DNA of 64,000 nt from an uncultured Christensenella sp. GTDB taxonomy: Bacteria > Bacillota > Clostridia > Christensenellales > Pumilibacteraceae. Under the pieces are notes generated by a model that saw only the letters and a program-made list of their open reading frames with translations, was not told the origin of the DNA and did not search any database. Positions 34,502 through 44,077 of the stretch are shown piece by piece. Made by a program: the position numbers and the translations under genes. Positions within the stretch are counted from its first letter, which is position 1. Each line of letters opens with the position of its first letter. The stretch spans positions 186,001 through 250,000 of the forward strand of contig CAJTPT010000003.1 of the NCBI GenBank assembly GCA_910578545.1, read 5' to 3'.

Positions 34502-35383
34502 ATGGATAAGACGACAAAATCAAATAAAGTGCTTACCGTCACGTGGTACGTGTGCGGCGTTATATTGGCACTGATGTTCCTTTTTCCTATTATATATATG
34601 ATAGCGACGTCAACCAAGAGCGAAGCGTCGTATGCCAATAGTGCGGGATCTATGATGATGTTTTTGCCCGACTTCAAAAACCTCGGCACGATGTTTGACA
34701 ATTACAAGCGTGTGTTTACCGAATACGATATTTGGAAGTACGCGCTCAACAGCTTTATCTACGCCGCGGTCGTTATAGTTCTCAACGTAATAGTCAACGG
34801 GCTTGCGGGGTACGTGATCGCAAAGATGCGCTTCCCCGGTAGGCGAATGTTTACGGCAATAATCATATTTTTGATCGTCGTGCCCGTGGAAACGTCCATC
34901 ATTCCGCTGTACTCTATCGTCAAAATTATGCTCGGTCTCAAACAGACCATGTCGGTGCTCGGCGTGGTGTTGCCCGCGTCGATAAGCGTGTTTAACATAT
35001 TCCTGTTCATGCAGTTTTTCGAGGGTATACCCAACGAGTACGAGGAAGCGGCAAAACTCGACGGCTGTACAAAGCCGGGCGTGTTTTTCAAGATAATACT
35101 CCCGCTGAGTAAACCGATAGTCGCTACGGTGGCGGTGTTCTGCTTTATCGGAGTATGGAACGACTATCTGTGGCCGGCGATGATTCTTCCGTCTGCCGGC
35201 GAAGATAAATGGCCGTTGCTTCCCATACAGGCGGCGCTCATCACCATACAGAGCATAGAGGGAATAACCACCGGTGAGATCATGGCTTCGCTTGTGGTAA
35301 CGAGTATCCCGATTTTCGTCGTTTACGTCGTAGCTCAAAAATACATAGTTCAAGGTTTCGGTTCCGCCGGACTCAAAATGTAA
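34502..35383 (+). CDS. Carbohydrate ABC transporter permease, MalG type
   Basis: ATG at 34502, one base after the previous stop; 293 residues. Six membrane helices are expected, starting with WYVCGVILALMFLFPIIYMI. The EAA loop is NEYEEAAKLDGCTKPGVFFK, and the C-terminal part shows FIGVWNDYLWPAMIL as in MalG/AraQ proteins. With the preceding permease and the binding protein it forms the importer of the fructan locus. The ATPase must come from elsewhere, possibly the MsmK-like gene at 759. Confidence 0.94.
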   Translation: MDKTTKSNKVLTVTWYVCGVILALMFLFPIIYMIATSTKSEASYANSAGSMMMFLPDFKNLGTMFDNYKRVFTEYDIWKYALNSFIYAAVVIVLNVIVNGLAGYVIAKMRFPGRRMFTAIIIFLIVVPVETSIIPLYSIVKIMLGLKQTMSVLGVVLPASISVFNIFLFMQFFEGIPNEYEEAAKLDGCTKPGVFFKIILPLSKPIVATVAVFCFIGVWNDYLWPAMILPSAGEDKWPLLPIQAALITIQSIEGITTGEIMASLVVTSIPIFVVYVVAQKYIVQGFGSAGLKM

Positions 35384-35422
35384 CGCAATTCGGTTATTCT
35401 TAACGTTGTAAAAGGAGAAAGC

Positions 35423-37933
35423 ATGAAATTCAAAAAGTTTGTGGCTGCGGCGTTGTCGCTGTTGATGTCTGCCTGCGCCGGCTGTTCGGAGAGCGGCGGC
35501 GCAGCTAACGACGAACCTGACGAAAAAACGCCGCTTGCGCTCGAATACACATTTGACGAATCGGGCGGATCCACCGCAAAAGAAACGGTAAGCGGCACGG
35601 ATAATAAGATAAACTATGTTTTCGGCAGCGACAATGCAGACAATCTTTTCAAACAGCCGAACGATCCGTTGCGCCGCACCGGCGTAAAAGGCAATTCGCT
35701 GTATATGGACGGGTTTTCCGCGAGCATAACTAACAGGGAGTTTTCGGTGCCCAAGTCCGCCGTCACGTTTTCGGCATGGGTAGCGCCGCGCGTATTCGAA
35801 AATCTCGCTAATTACGACGGCGGCAGTCTTGCCGCAGGCAATCCTCGGCTCACGTCTGTGCTCAACAAGGGCGACGTGGAAATGGGCGAGGGGTTCTTGC
35901 TCGGATACGGCAGGTTGGGACTGTGGGGTATTCAGCTCGCGCTGTACAACAGAGAAACGGGAGAGGACACCGTTGCGGCGTTCTACGACCCGATAAACGC
36001 GTTGCCGCTGTACGAATGGTCGCATATCGCGGTCAGCTTTGACGGTAAAACAGGCTATATCGGACTATTCTACAACGGCGAAACGGCATACGAGGCGGTC
36101 ATACCCGAGCTTGCCGAGACGGAAATAATTTATTCGGAAGAGCCGTTATATGTAGGGCGCTACACCAACCCTATGACGGAATTCGGTATCGAACGTCAAT
36201 ATACTTGCGGACTTTTGGACGAGGTGCGCATATACAACGGTTCGCTTTCGCCCAAATCGGTGCGCGGCGTTTATGCGTCCTATGCGACGAACGGACACCC
36301 CGTGCTCGACTTCGACGATATAGCGCTTGACAATTCGGTTTACGACGGCGACAGATACCGTCCTCAATACCACGCCATACCGCCTGCTGTTTGGATGAAC
36401 GAGCCTCATTCGCCGTTCTATTACAAGGGCAGGTATCATGTGTTTTATCAGCATAATCCGTCGGGTCCGTATTGGTCTCAGATCCGCTGGGGACACATCG
36501 TCAGCGACGATATGGTGCACTGGCAGTACGTAAAAGACGCCGTAGTGCCCACTGCCGGCATTTGCCCCGAGGGCGTGTGGACGGGCGGTGCATGTATAGG
36601 TCCGGACGGAACGCCGTGGCTTGCCATAACGGCGGGCACAAACACAAGCGCTTGGAGCGGACAGAACGTGGCTTTCGCGCACGCCTCCGATCCAGACGAT
36701 CCCATGCTTGCCGATTGGGTATTGGAGGATAAAGTGGTGATCACGCAGCCGAGCGATAATTCTCAGGGCGAGCGCGATCAGTTCCGCGATCCGTTTGTTT
36801 GGTACGACGACGAAACGGGAACGTATTATATGCTCGTATCCACTTCCGTGCCCGGCGAGGGCGGCTCGGCAAACATATACACTTCGTTTGACATGCGCGA
36901 GTGGGAGTATCAGGGTTATCTATTTGAGTGCGATTATAAACTTTATCCCGAACAAGGCGCGCATTGGGAATGTGTGGTAATGTTGCCCATATCCACCAAA
37001 GACGGCTCGGCGACTAAGTACATACTGTTCGATTGCCCGCAGTACACGGTGGACGGATACGTGGTAGATTGTTATTATTGGATAGGCACGTTCGACAAAG
37101 CGAAGTGCAGGTTTATAGCCGACGATCCCAAGCCCCGTCTGTTCGATATGGGCAGGGGCGTGTTTACCGGTCAAAACGGCTACTGTTACCGTACCGAAGA
37201 GGATATGGAAAATGGTAAAAAGTATGATCAGGGAAGAACGGTCGTTTATGCGATAGCGCAGGGTAAAGACGCGGGCACGAAGCAGAATTACAGTGCGGGC
37301 TGGGCACACAATTTCGCTATTCCGCTCGAGCTTTGGCTGTCCGACGACGGGCGCGACGTAGTAAGAGCGCCAATAAAGGAAACGGAAAGTCTGCGCGGCG
37401 AAACGCTGTATTCGCACAACGGCTCGGCTAAGACGGCGGACGAGATAAATGCGGCAATATCGAATATCCGCGGCGACATGCTGGAGATACGTGCGACAGT
37501 TACGCTCGAGCCTACGGCGCAAGCGTATAAAGGCGGACTGAGCGTGCGGTACAATCCCTATACCGTCGGTACGGAAACCGAGCGTACCGATATAGTTTTT
37601 TCGGACAGCGGCGTTTTTGTAGACAGAGCGGCGTCGTCTATGCTCGAATATGTAAACAAACAGGAAAGCTATACCTGGAACAACGTAGCGCGGCAGTACG
37701 AGATAACGTTGATGCTGGACAGATCCATGTTGGAAGCGTATGTAAACGGCGTTATGAGTTTTACGACTCGAATATATCCCAAGTACGGCGATTCCGATTA
37801 CTTGCACGTGTTCGATAACGGCGCGGGGATAAAGTTCACTTCTCTGACCGTATACCGCATGAAAGGTGCGTTTAAGGACGAGGTTACTCCGGCATATTAC
37901 GGAAACGTCGGCAACCTCGGCGACCGAGTTTGA
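35423..37933 (+). CDS. Surface lipoprotein with LamG-like domain and GH32 domain with altered nucleophile motif
   Basis: 836 residues with a lipoprotein signal (LSLLMSACAGC). Residues about 38-290 resemble a LamG/concanavalin-like sandwich (LEYTFDESGG, VTFSAWVAPR, LDEVRIYNGSLS). The GH32 propeller starts near 318. Its first motif reads WMNEPHSP, so the usual nucleophile Asp is Glu327 and the NDPNG pattern is lost. The RDP motif (Asp456) and WEC motif (Glu516) are intact. A GH32 C-terminal sandwich ends the protein. It could be a fructan enzyme of unusual specificity or a binding protein. It starts 39 bases after the permease genes behind AAAGGAG. Confidence 0.88.
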   Translation: MKFKKFVAAALSLLMSACAGCSESGGAANDEPDEKTPLALEYTFDESGGSTAKETVSGTDNKINYVFGSDNADNLFKQPNDPLRRTGVKGNSLYMDGFSASITNREFSVPKSAVTFSAWVAPRVFENLANYDGGSLAAGNPRLTSVLNKGDVEMGEGFLLGYGRLGLWGIQLALYNRETGEDTVAAFYDPINALPLYEWSHIAVSFDGKTGYIGLFYNGETAYEAVIPELAETEIIYSEEPLYVGRYTNPMTEFGIERQYTCGLLDEVRIYNGSLSPKSVRGVYASYATNGHPVLDFDDIALDNSVYDGDRYRPQYHAIPPAVWMNEPHSPFYYKGRYHVFYQHNPSGPYWSQIRWGHIVSDDMVHWQYVKDAVVPTAGICPEGVWTGGACIGPDGTPWLAITAGTNTSAWSGQNVAFAHASDPDDPMLADWVLEDKVVITQPSDNSQGERDQFRDPFVWYDDETGTYYMLVSTSVPGEGGSANIYTSFDMREWEYQGYLFECDYKLYPEQGAHWECVVMLPISTKDGSATKYILFDCPQYTVDGYVVDCYYWIGTFDKAKCRFIADDPKPRLFDMGRGVFTGQNGYCYRTEEDMENGKKYDQGRTVVYAIAQGKDAGTKQNYSAGWAHNFAIPLELWLSDDGRDVVRAPIKETESLRGETLYSHNGSAKTADEINAAISNIRGDMLEIRATVTLEPTAQAYKGGLSVRYNPYTVGTETERTDIVFSDSGVFVDRAASSMLEYVNKQESYTWNNVARQYEITLMLDRSMLEAYVNGVMSFTTRIYPKYGDSDYLHVFDNGAGIKFTSLTVYRMKGAFKDEVTPAYYGNVGNLGDRV

Positions 37934-37950
37934 AAAGCGAGGAACAGGCG

Positions 37951-40482
37951 ATGTATAAGAAAACCAAAATCATGGTAAGCATAGCGGCGGCGTGCTTGTG
38001 CGGCGCGGCGCTCGTCGGTTGCGGCGGCGGTGGCGAAAGCGAAAGCGAAAGAAAGGAGCGCGTGGCTGCCGCGCCATTAAACGGAGGGTTTGAAAGCGCC
38101 GATCTGTCCGGCTGGTCGGTTGAGTTCGGCAATGCGTTCGACGACGACTGTGTTTGTTCCGCCAAGACGTTTATGTTTGACGGAGACGTCAACCGCAACG
38201 AGATAGCGATAGGCGCTACGGGGAATTGGTATCTGAGCGGCAAAGGTTTTCACGGGCGGTATTCGGGCGCGCGCACGGGCGCGATTCGATCTACCGAGTT
38301 TGTGTTGCCCGATGACGGCACGGTATCCATGAAGATAGCGGGCGGTGCGCTCAACGTGGGCAAAGGCGACTTTGCAAGTCCCAAAGACCTCGCCAAGCTG
38401 TGCTATGTGGGCATTTACCGAGCGTCGGACGACAAAATGATCGCGCGCCAAACCAACGAGTATTTCGTCGAACACACCGAGGGTTACGTCAATCCCGACA
38501 AGTATGCCAACGGAACGTATCACACCGACAACTTTTCGGAGTATACGCTCGATCTGTCGGCATACGCCGGAGAAAAGGTGTATATCCGTATAGTGGATAA
38601 CGACGAAAGCTATTATTACGGCTACATCGCTGTGGACGATATCCGCATCGGTTATACGGATGAACAGGAGGAGGGCGCGTACTTTGTAAAGACAAAAAGT
38701 TACGTGCGCGACGCCGAGAGCGAAAACAAGTACGAAATAGTAAACGGCGGGTTCGAGACGGGCTCGCTCGCAGGCTGGACGATAACGGAAGGCGACGCGT
38801 TTTCGGACGACGGCGTAAATTCGGAGAGCGTTTGGTGGAACGAAAACATTACCTACTCGCGCGACGGAAATTATCACTACGGCAAGTACCGTCCGCAGGC
38901 GACGGGCGTAATGCGTTCGTCCGAATTTGTGCTAGGCGGAAGCGGATACGTCAGCTACAAACTGGGCGGTTGCCGCGACAACGGAAAGACGTATATTCGG
39001 TTCATGAAAAAAACGTCGGACGGCGACAAAGAGATAGCGCGTTTTTCCAATTATAAATATTGGAATTTTCAGTTCCCGTTTGTTGCCAACGGTATGCGCT
39101 TGCTCAACATGGTGCAATACTATGTCGATCTGTCCTCCTATATAGACGAAACGCTGTACATAGAGGTAGTGGATTTAAACGATTCCTCGGACGAACTCGA
39201 TTGTATCGTTCTCGACAGCGTCAAAACCTATTGGGAACACAAACCCGTTTGGTACGACATGGAGTCGTACGAAGCGGTCATAGAAACGGACATCATGCCC
39301 GAAAGCAAATACCAAGTAAAAAACGGCGGGTTTGAAACGGGCGACCTTACGGACTGGACGCCGAGCTGGACAAAAGACGAGACGGGCATGGGCGCGGTGA
39401 CGGGCGACACGCTGTGGTGGAACAGACATCCATACAACAAAAAGGGCAACTATCTGTTCAGCGGGCTGAGCCGCGACGGAAAAGAGTACGAAAAGCAAAC
39501 GGGCACGCTAACGAGCTCGGAATTCGAGATAGGCGGCTGCGGCTGGATCACATTCCTCATGGGCGGCGGAAGCAATCCTTTGCTCTGCTATATTTCGGTG
39601 ACGGACGTCGACAGCGGCAAAGAACTTGCGCGTTTTTCCAACCGTCTGTTCAATAACAAGGGCGAAGACACTATCAACAACGGCAGTAATCTTGCCAACA
39701 TGGTTTGGTACAAAGCCGACCTTTCGGACTATATCGGCAAAAAGGTCAGACTGACGATAACCGACGAAGCTACCGAAAATTGGGGATTTTTGGCGGTAGA
39801 CAGTTTTGTCACATACTACCCGACGTTTGCGTCCGTTCCCAAAAAGACGAACACTGCGACGGATATGCTCAAAATGACCGTGCTCGGTCAAAATAGCAAG
39901 TATCAAGTGCTCAACGGCGATTTCGAAACGGGCTCGCTGTACGGCTGGACAATGTCCGGCAATATAGCGGACGTGTCCGACGACGTGCTGTGGAGCGGCT
40001 GGTTAGAGAATATTTCGCACAACAAAGACGGCGAATACTTCGTCAACGGCTGGAAGGGCGTCGAGTCGCAAACGGGCACGTTAACGAGCTCGGAATTCGA
40101 GATAGGCGGTTGCGGTTGGATCACGTTCAAGCTGGGCGGCGGAAAGAATACCGCGCTTTGCAGAGTGGAGATAATCGACTCTGAAACGGGCGAAGTGCTT
40201 GCGGCGTACGGGAATACGAAGTTCTCGGCGGATAATTTCGCAAGCATTGTTCCCGGCACGATGGGCGCGCCCGCCGACGCTGCGGAATACGGCGTGTACT
40301 TAGCCAACATGGTATTATACAAAGCCGATCTTTCGACGCTTTCGGGTCGAAAAGTAAAGATACGCATAACGGATAACGCCAAGGATGATTGGGGACTTAT
40401 CTTCGTAGACAGCTTTTTCACCTATTACGAAACAACGGACGCTCTGCCCGACAGTGCGGTTCAAGCGACGGATATCAAGTAA
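37951..40482 (+). CDS. Surface lipoprotein with four jelly-roll-like modules (putative carbohydrate-binding)
   Basis: ATG at 37951 behind GAGGAA; 843 residues. The signal ends in ALVGCGGG. Four modules of about 190-210 residues begin at bases 38079, 38742, 39321 and 39912 with NGGFE or NGDFE followed by a Gly-Trp (SGW, AGW, YGW; TDW in the third). Each module then has SSEF or STEF, a block like SFKLGGG, and a closing block like YKADLS...VRITD...DWGFLAVDSF.TYY. The pattern resembles jelly-roll carbohydrate-binding modules, but I cannot name the family. No catalytic motif is visible. The position between GH32 genes suggests binding of fructan on the cell surface. Confidence 0.75.
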   Translation: MYKKTKIMVSIAAACLCGAALVGCGGGGESESERKERVAAAPLNGGFESADLSGWSVEFGNAFDDDCVCSAKTFMFDGDVNRNEIAIGATGNWYLSGKGFHGRYSGARTGAIRSTEFVLPDDGTVSMKIAGGALNVGKGDFASPKDLAKLCYVGIYRASDDKMIARQTNEYFVEHTEGYVNPDKYANGTYHTDNFSEYTLDLSAYAGEKVYIRIVDNDESYYYGYIAVDDIRIGYTDEQEEGAYFVKTKSYVRDAESENKYEIVNGGFETGSLAGWTITEGDAFSDDGVNSESVWWNENITYSRDGNYHYGKYRPQATGVMRSSEFVLGGSGYVSYKLGGCRDNGKTYIRFMKKTSDGDKEIARFSNYKYWNFQFPFVANGMRLLNMVQYYVDLSSYIDETLYIEVVDLNDSSDELDCIVLDSVKTYWEHKPVWYDMESYEAVIETDIMPESKYQVKNGGFETGDLTDWTPSWTKDETGMGAVTGDTLWWNRHPYNKKGNYLFSGLSRDGKEYEKQTGTLTSSEFEIGGCGWITFLMGGGSNPLLCYISVTDVDSGKELARFSNRLFNNKGEDTINNGSNLANMVWYKADLSDYIGKKVRLTITDEATENWGFLAVDSFVTYYPTFASVPKKTNTATDMLKMTVLGQNSKYQVLNGDFETGSLYGWTMSGNIADVSDDVLWSGWLENISHNKDGEYFVNGWKGVESQTGTLTSSEFEIGGCGWITFKLGGGKNTALCRVEIIDSETGEVLAAYGNTKFSADNFASIVPGTMGAPADAAEYGVYLANMVLYKADLSTLSGRKVKIRITDNAKDDWGLIFVDSFFTYYETTDALPDSAVQATDIK
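39495..39551 (+). repeat. 57-bp near-identical block, copy A (copy B at 40068-40124)
   Basis: The two blocks match at 54 of 57 positions; the three differences are C-to-T changes. They code for the same part of modules three and four of the lipoprotein gene (GTLTSSEFEIGGCGWIT). Such DNA identity points to recent internal duplication or gene conversion. Confidence 0.85.
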
Positions 40483-40524
40483 AACGAAACATAACATAGG
40501 GTTATTCCCGATAAGGAGGAGAAT

Positions 40525-43500
40525 ATGAAAAAAACCATTGTAGGGTTTGTGGCGGCTTCGTGCTGTTTCGCGTTCGCGCTGTGCGCATGCGACGAAAACG
40601 CGCCTGTCGAATCCAAAAAGCCTGAAAAGTTACGCGACGGCGAAGCGATATCTCTTGTCGTAGGCGGCATGCAAAAGACCGATCTCGCCGAGTATATTTC
40701 CATAGCGGGCACGGGCGCCGAGTATGCGTTGACTTCGTCAAACAAAGCGGTCGTATCGGCGACGCTCGAAAATACGACGGCAACGTTTACGGCGGTTTCG
40801 CGCGGTACGGCTACTGTTTCCGCAAGCGCGGGCGACGTCGCCGTCGAGTTTGCCGTCACCGTTTACGGCAAGGAAGCTGTTTTTGAGGACGGCGCTATTA
40901 CGTACGACCTCAGAACTTCGCAAAGCGGATCGCTCGTAATTTCGCCCAAAGCGGGCAGCGGAGAAGCCGAATATTCTTATGAGTATACGCTTAAAACATC
41001 GGACGAGCATGCGTCGATCACAGGCAACACGTTGACCGTAGATTACGACGAACCTACGACAAAGACGTTGACGGTGTGCGTGTCGTATACGGACGGCGCG
41101 CTTGCGGACGCGGCGGCGCGCACCGCGGAATTCGACGTGAGCATCGGCGTCACCGATTCCACGCCTGTTGCAAAAGCGCCGACGGTCGAAAAGGAAGCGG
41201 ACGCTGCGAATATCGTCGGCACGTACGATATTGATTTTGCGGACAACATAATAAACCCCGAAAACGTGCCGCTCGATTATATCGTGCGCATAGACGACGG
41301 CGAAGCTCAAACACTCGACGGTTCGATATTGCGTCTGCCGTTGCCCGAAACGCTTCCGGACGGAGTCAGGGATATCACCGTTGCGGTATCGGTCTCATAC
41401 GGTAGCGGCGCCGACGAAAAGCTCGACTTTATTTATAAGATCAAGTTTGTAGACGTCGGCATGTACCGTGTGGAAAACGGCGGGTTCGACAACGGGCTTG
41501 AGGGGTGGACGGCTACACCGTCTACGGTCGGCGCGATTTCGGAAGATTCTTATTTCTGGACAGGGCTTCCCATGCACAACGACGGCAAGTATTTCAAAAG
41601 CGGCGACACGGGCACGCTTGCAAGTTCGCTTTTCACCGTCGGCGGCTTGAATAAGATTTCGTTCAAACTAGGCGCAGGCGGCAAGAACGGTTGTTACGTC
41701 ACGCTCCAAGACGAGGACGGAACGGTACTCAGACTGTGGCGCAACTATAAGTTCGAAGATACCGGCGACGGCGACGCCGACAAGGTGGGCACCGAAAAGT
41801 TCATAGAGAACCTTGTTACGTATGTTGCCGATCTGTCCGATCTTCACGGCAAGAGAGTGCGCATAGTCATTCACGACGACGAAGAGGGTACCGACGGTTT
41901 TGCGTTTATAAACTTTGACAGTCTGGTCACGTATTATGCGGACGAAAGCGAACTCCCGACTGCGGATAAACAAGGCGGACGCGAGGTGTTTGACGCGCAA
42001 GACGAGCTTGCGGACATGACCGAGCTTAAAGCTTTGCTTAAAGAGCAGAATATAACCGAGCAGGGTGATTATACGAAGTCGAGTTACGACGAGTATGTAG
42101 CAAAGCTTGCCGCGGCGCGCAATGTTGCCGACAATATCGCATCCAAACAGGCGGCGGTAGATAATGCGCTTGCCGAGCTCGATTCCGCAATCGACGGACT
42201 TGCATACAGAGAGCCTGTAGAAAAAGACGACGCCGACAAGAATTTCAAGATATTCGCAGGCTCGAGCAAAGACATTATTCTTTCGGATTATGCTGACACC
42301 GTCGGACTGTCCGATATCACGTACGAGATAGCGTCTTCCGACGATACGTACGTTATCGCGACAAAGAACGAGGCGGGCGTATGGACGCTTGCCGTGCCCG
42401 AATCGGTCAAGGGTAGCTTTGCCGTGATCGTCACGCTTACCGTCAAGCATAAAGGGTTAAACGTTCTTACCGTAGCGCTCAACGTTACGGCGACGAGCGA
42501 GATTACGGCTACGCTCAAAGACGAGGACGGTATCGTAAAGCATTACGATTTGCATGACGACAAATTGACAGACAAGACAAAGATCACGCTCGACTTTGCC
42601 GACAACGTCGATAATCCCGGGGCGATAGCGCTCGGCTATTCTGTATCGGTGGACGGCGGTGCGACCGTCAAGCTCGACGGTTCGACGTACGAGTTTACGT
42701 TCGGCGAGTACGGCGATACGGCTACGGTACATACCTTTAATGTCACGGTCGAGTTTTCGGTGGACGGCGAGCCGCACAGCATATCGTACGACTACGTGCT
42801 CAATATGCTGGATACGCGCGAATACCGTATAGTAAACGGCGGGTTCGACAACGGGCTCGACGGTTGGACGCTCAGCAACAGCCAACTCGGCGCCGTAAAT
42901 GCGGAGATCAAGTATTGGAACGAAGGAATACCGTTTAACGCGGACGGAAAATTCTTCAACGCTTATACGGGTCACACCGATAACGGTTTTGCGGACCACG
43001 CAAACGAGGTGGCGACGGGCACGCTCACAAGCTCGGCGTTCAAGGTGGGCGGCAGCGGCTGGATCACGTACAAGTACGGCGGTGCGAGAAACAAAAACGC
43101 CGAGTTCATAGACATCGTAGATGCCGATACTTTGAAAGTGCTCGCACGTTTTGCCAATACCGGTTTTTCGGACGACGGTAGCAACCTGTCGGTGCGCGGC
43201 TGTACGCTTGTCGCATACAAAGCCAATCTTTCGGCATTCAGGGGCAAAACCGTGTTTATCCGCATTTGCGATTATGGTTCGAGCGATTACGGACTGTTCT
43301 TTGCGGACAGCTTTGTTACGTACTATGCGACTGCGCCCGCGGACGAAAGTCTTACGACGGCGGTCCCCGAACAGCTTCCCGCCGAAGAAGCCGATCCTGC
43401 CTATGCCGTGATCAACGGAGGTTTCGAAAACGGGCTCGACGGCTGGACGCTCTACGGCGAACAGTTTGCAAAGGTTTCGGGGCTCGACGGCTATTGGGGA

Positions 43501-43971
43501 GCGAATAACAAATACTACAAGGACGGCGATAAGCTGTTCACCGGTTTGGAAGGACAGGATGCCGCAACCGATCCCAACCTCGAAGGAAACAGAGGTGTGT
43601 TGCGTAGCTCTGTGTTCAAACTTAAAGCGGGCGGCTGGGTATCGTTTAAGCTCGGCGCCGCGAAAAACGACACGACAGGTATCAGGTTTATAAACGCGCG
43701 CACGGGCGAAGTGATCGGCAAATTCACCAATACGCAATTCCAAAAGCTCGACGGCAACGAAGGACAGCTTATTCAGTACAAATACAAGTTTGACGAAATC
43801 ACGGAAGACACGCTGTGCTATATCGAGATATTCGACGAATCGGTCGGAGATTGGGGGCTTGTCGCGGTCGATTCCATAGTGACCGATCATGACGGAGAAC
43901 CGACTTTCGAACCCGAAACCATGTACAAAGGAACGGCGTATTTGGCCGACAATAAAGCCGCAGTCGAGTAA
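40525..43971 (+). CDS. Surface lipoprotein with three jelly-roll-like modules, Ig-like regions and a FIVAR-like helix
   Basis: 1148 residues. The signal MKKTIVGFVAASCCFAFALCAC ends in a lipobox cysteine. Residues about 25-115 look like a Big_2-type domain (ISLVVGGMQKTDLAEYIS). The same module as in the gene upstream occurs three times, beginning at bases 41476, 42835 and 43413 (NGGFDNGLEGW, NGGFDNGLDGW, NGGFENGLDGW). Between the first and second modules is a helical stretch resembling a FIVAR domain (YDEYVAKLAAARNVADNIASK). No catalytic motif is seen. It is the last gene of the main fructan transcript and probably works with its neighbour as a glycan-binding surface protein. Confidence 0.75.
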   Translation: MKKTIVGFVAASCCFAFALCACDENAPVESKKPEKLRDGEAISLVVGGMQKTDLAEYISIAGTGAEYALTSSNKAVVSATLENTTATFTAVSRGTATVSASAGDVAVEFAVTVYGKEAVFEDGAITYDLRTSQSGSLVISPKAGSGEAEYSYEYTLKTSDEHASITGNTLTVDYDEPTTKTLTVCVSYTDGALADAAARTAEFDVSIGVTDSTPVAKAPTVEKEADAANIVGTYDIDFADNIINPENVPLDYIVRIDDGEAQTLDGSILRLPLPETLPDGVRDITVAVSVSYGSGADEKLDFIYKIKFVDVGMYRVENGGFDNGLEGWTATPSTVGAISEDSYFWTGLPMHNDGKYFKSGDTGTLASSLFTVGGLNKISFKLGAGGKNGCYVTLQDEDGTVLRLWRNYKFEDTGDGDADKVGTEKFIENLVTYVADLSDLHGKRVRIVIHDDEEGTDGFAFINFDSLVTYYADESELPTADKQGGREVFDAQDELADMTELKALLKEQNITEQGDYTKSSYDEYVAKLAAARNVADNIASKQAAVDNALAELDSAIDGLAYREPVEKDDADKNFKIFAGSSKDIILSDYADTVGLSDITYEIASSDDTYVIATKNEAGVWTLAVPESVKGSFAVIVTLTVKHKGLNVLTVALNVTATSEITATLKDEDGIVKHYDLHDDKLTDKTKITLDFADNVDNPGAIALGYSVSVDGGATVKLDGSTYEFTFGEYGDTATVHTFNVTVEFSVDGEPHSISYDYVLNMLDTREYRIVNGGFDNGLDGWTLSNSQLGAVNAEIKYWNEGIPFNADGKFFNAYTGHTDNGFADHANEVATGTLTSSAFKVGGSGWITYKYGGARNKNAEFIDIVDADTLKVLARFANTGFSDDGSNLSVRGCTLVAYKANLSAFRGKTVFIRICDYGSSDYGLFFADSFVTYYATAPADESLTTAVPEQLPAEEADPAYAVINGGFENGLDGWTLYGEQFAKVSGLDGYWGANNKYYKDGDKLFTGLEGQDAATDPNLEGNRGVLRSSVFKLKAGGWVSFKLGAAKNDTTGIRFINARTGEVIGKFTNTQFQKLDGNEGQLIQYKYKFDEITEDTLCYIEIFDESVGDWGLVAVDSIVTDHDGEPTFEPETMYKGTAYLADNKAAVE

Positions 43972-43976
43972 AACGC

Positions 43977-44006
43977 TTGATTTGACGGCACCTACTCTGC
44001 TATAAT
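43977..44006 (+). promoter_or_regulatory. Possible promoter for the cytoplasmic GH32 gene
   Basis: TATAAT (44001-44006) with a weak -35 box TTGATT (43977-43982) at 18 bases. A TTGACG at 43982 is too close. It would give the last gene of the locus its own transcript. Confidence 0.4.
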
Positions 44007-44017
44007 TTATATATTTT

Positions 44018-44059
44018 GGCATACGGTATATTCGGGAATCCGATTGTACCGTTTATGCC
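44018..44059 (+). promoter_or_regulatory. Long leader hairpin before the GH32 sucrase gene
   Basis: GGCATA/TATGCC (44018-44023 with 44054-44059), then CGGTA/TACCG and TCGG/CCGA form a three-part stem around GAAT. There is no T-run, so it is not an intrinsic terminator. It begins about 12 bases after the possible -10 box and ends 18 bases before the ATG. Confidence 0.6.
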
Positions 44060-44077
44060 GAAAGTAAGGTAACTATC

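Noticed and set aside
34610..36025. Minus-strand ORF of 471 codons opposite permease and GH32 genes
   Set aside because: It spans two clear + strand genes and has no recognisable domain.
42457..44022. Minus-strand ORF of 521 codons opposite the modular lipoprotein gene
   Set aside because: The length is due to codon bias of the + strand gene. The sequence is low in recognisable motifs and has no ribosome site.
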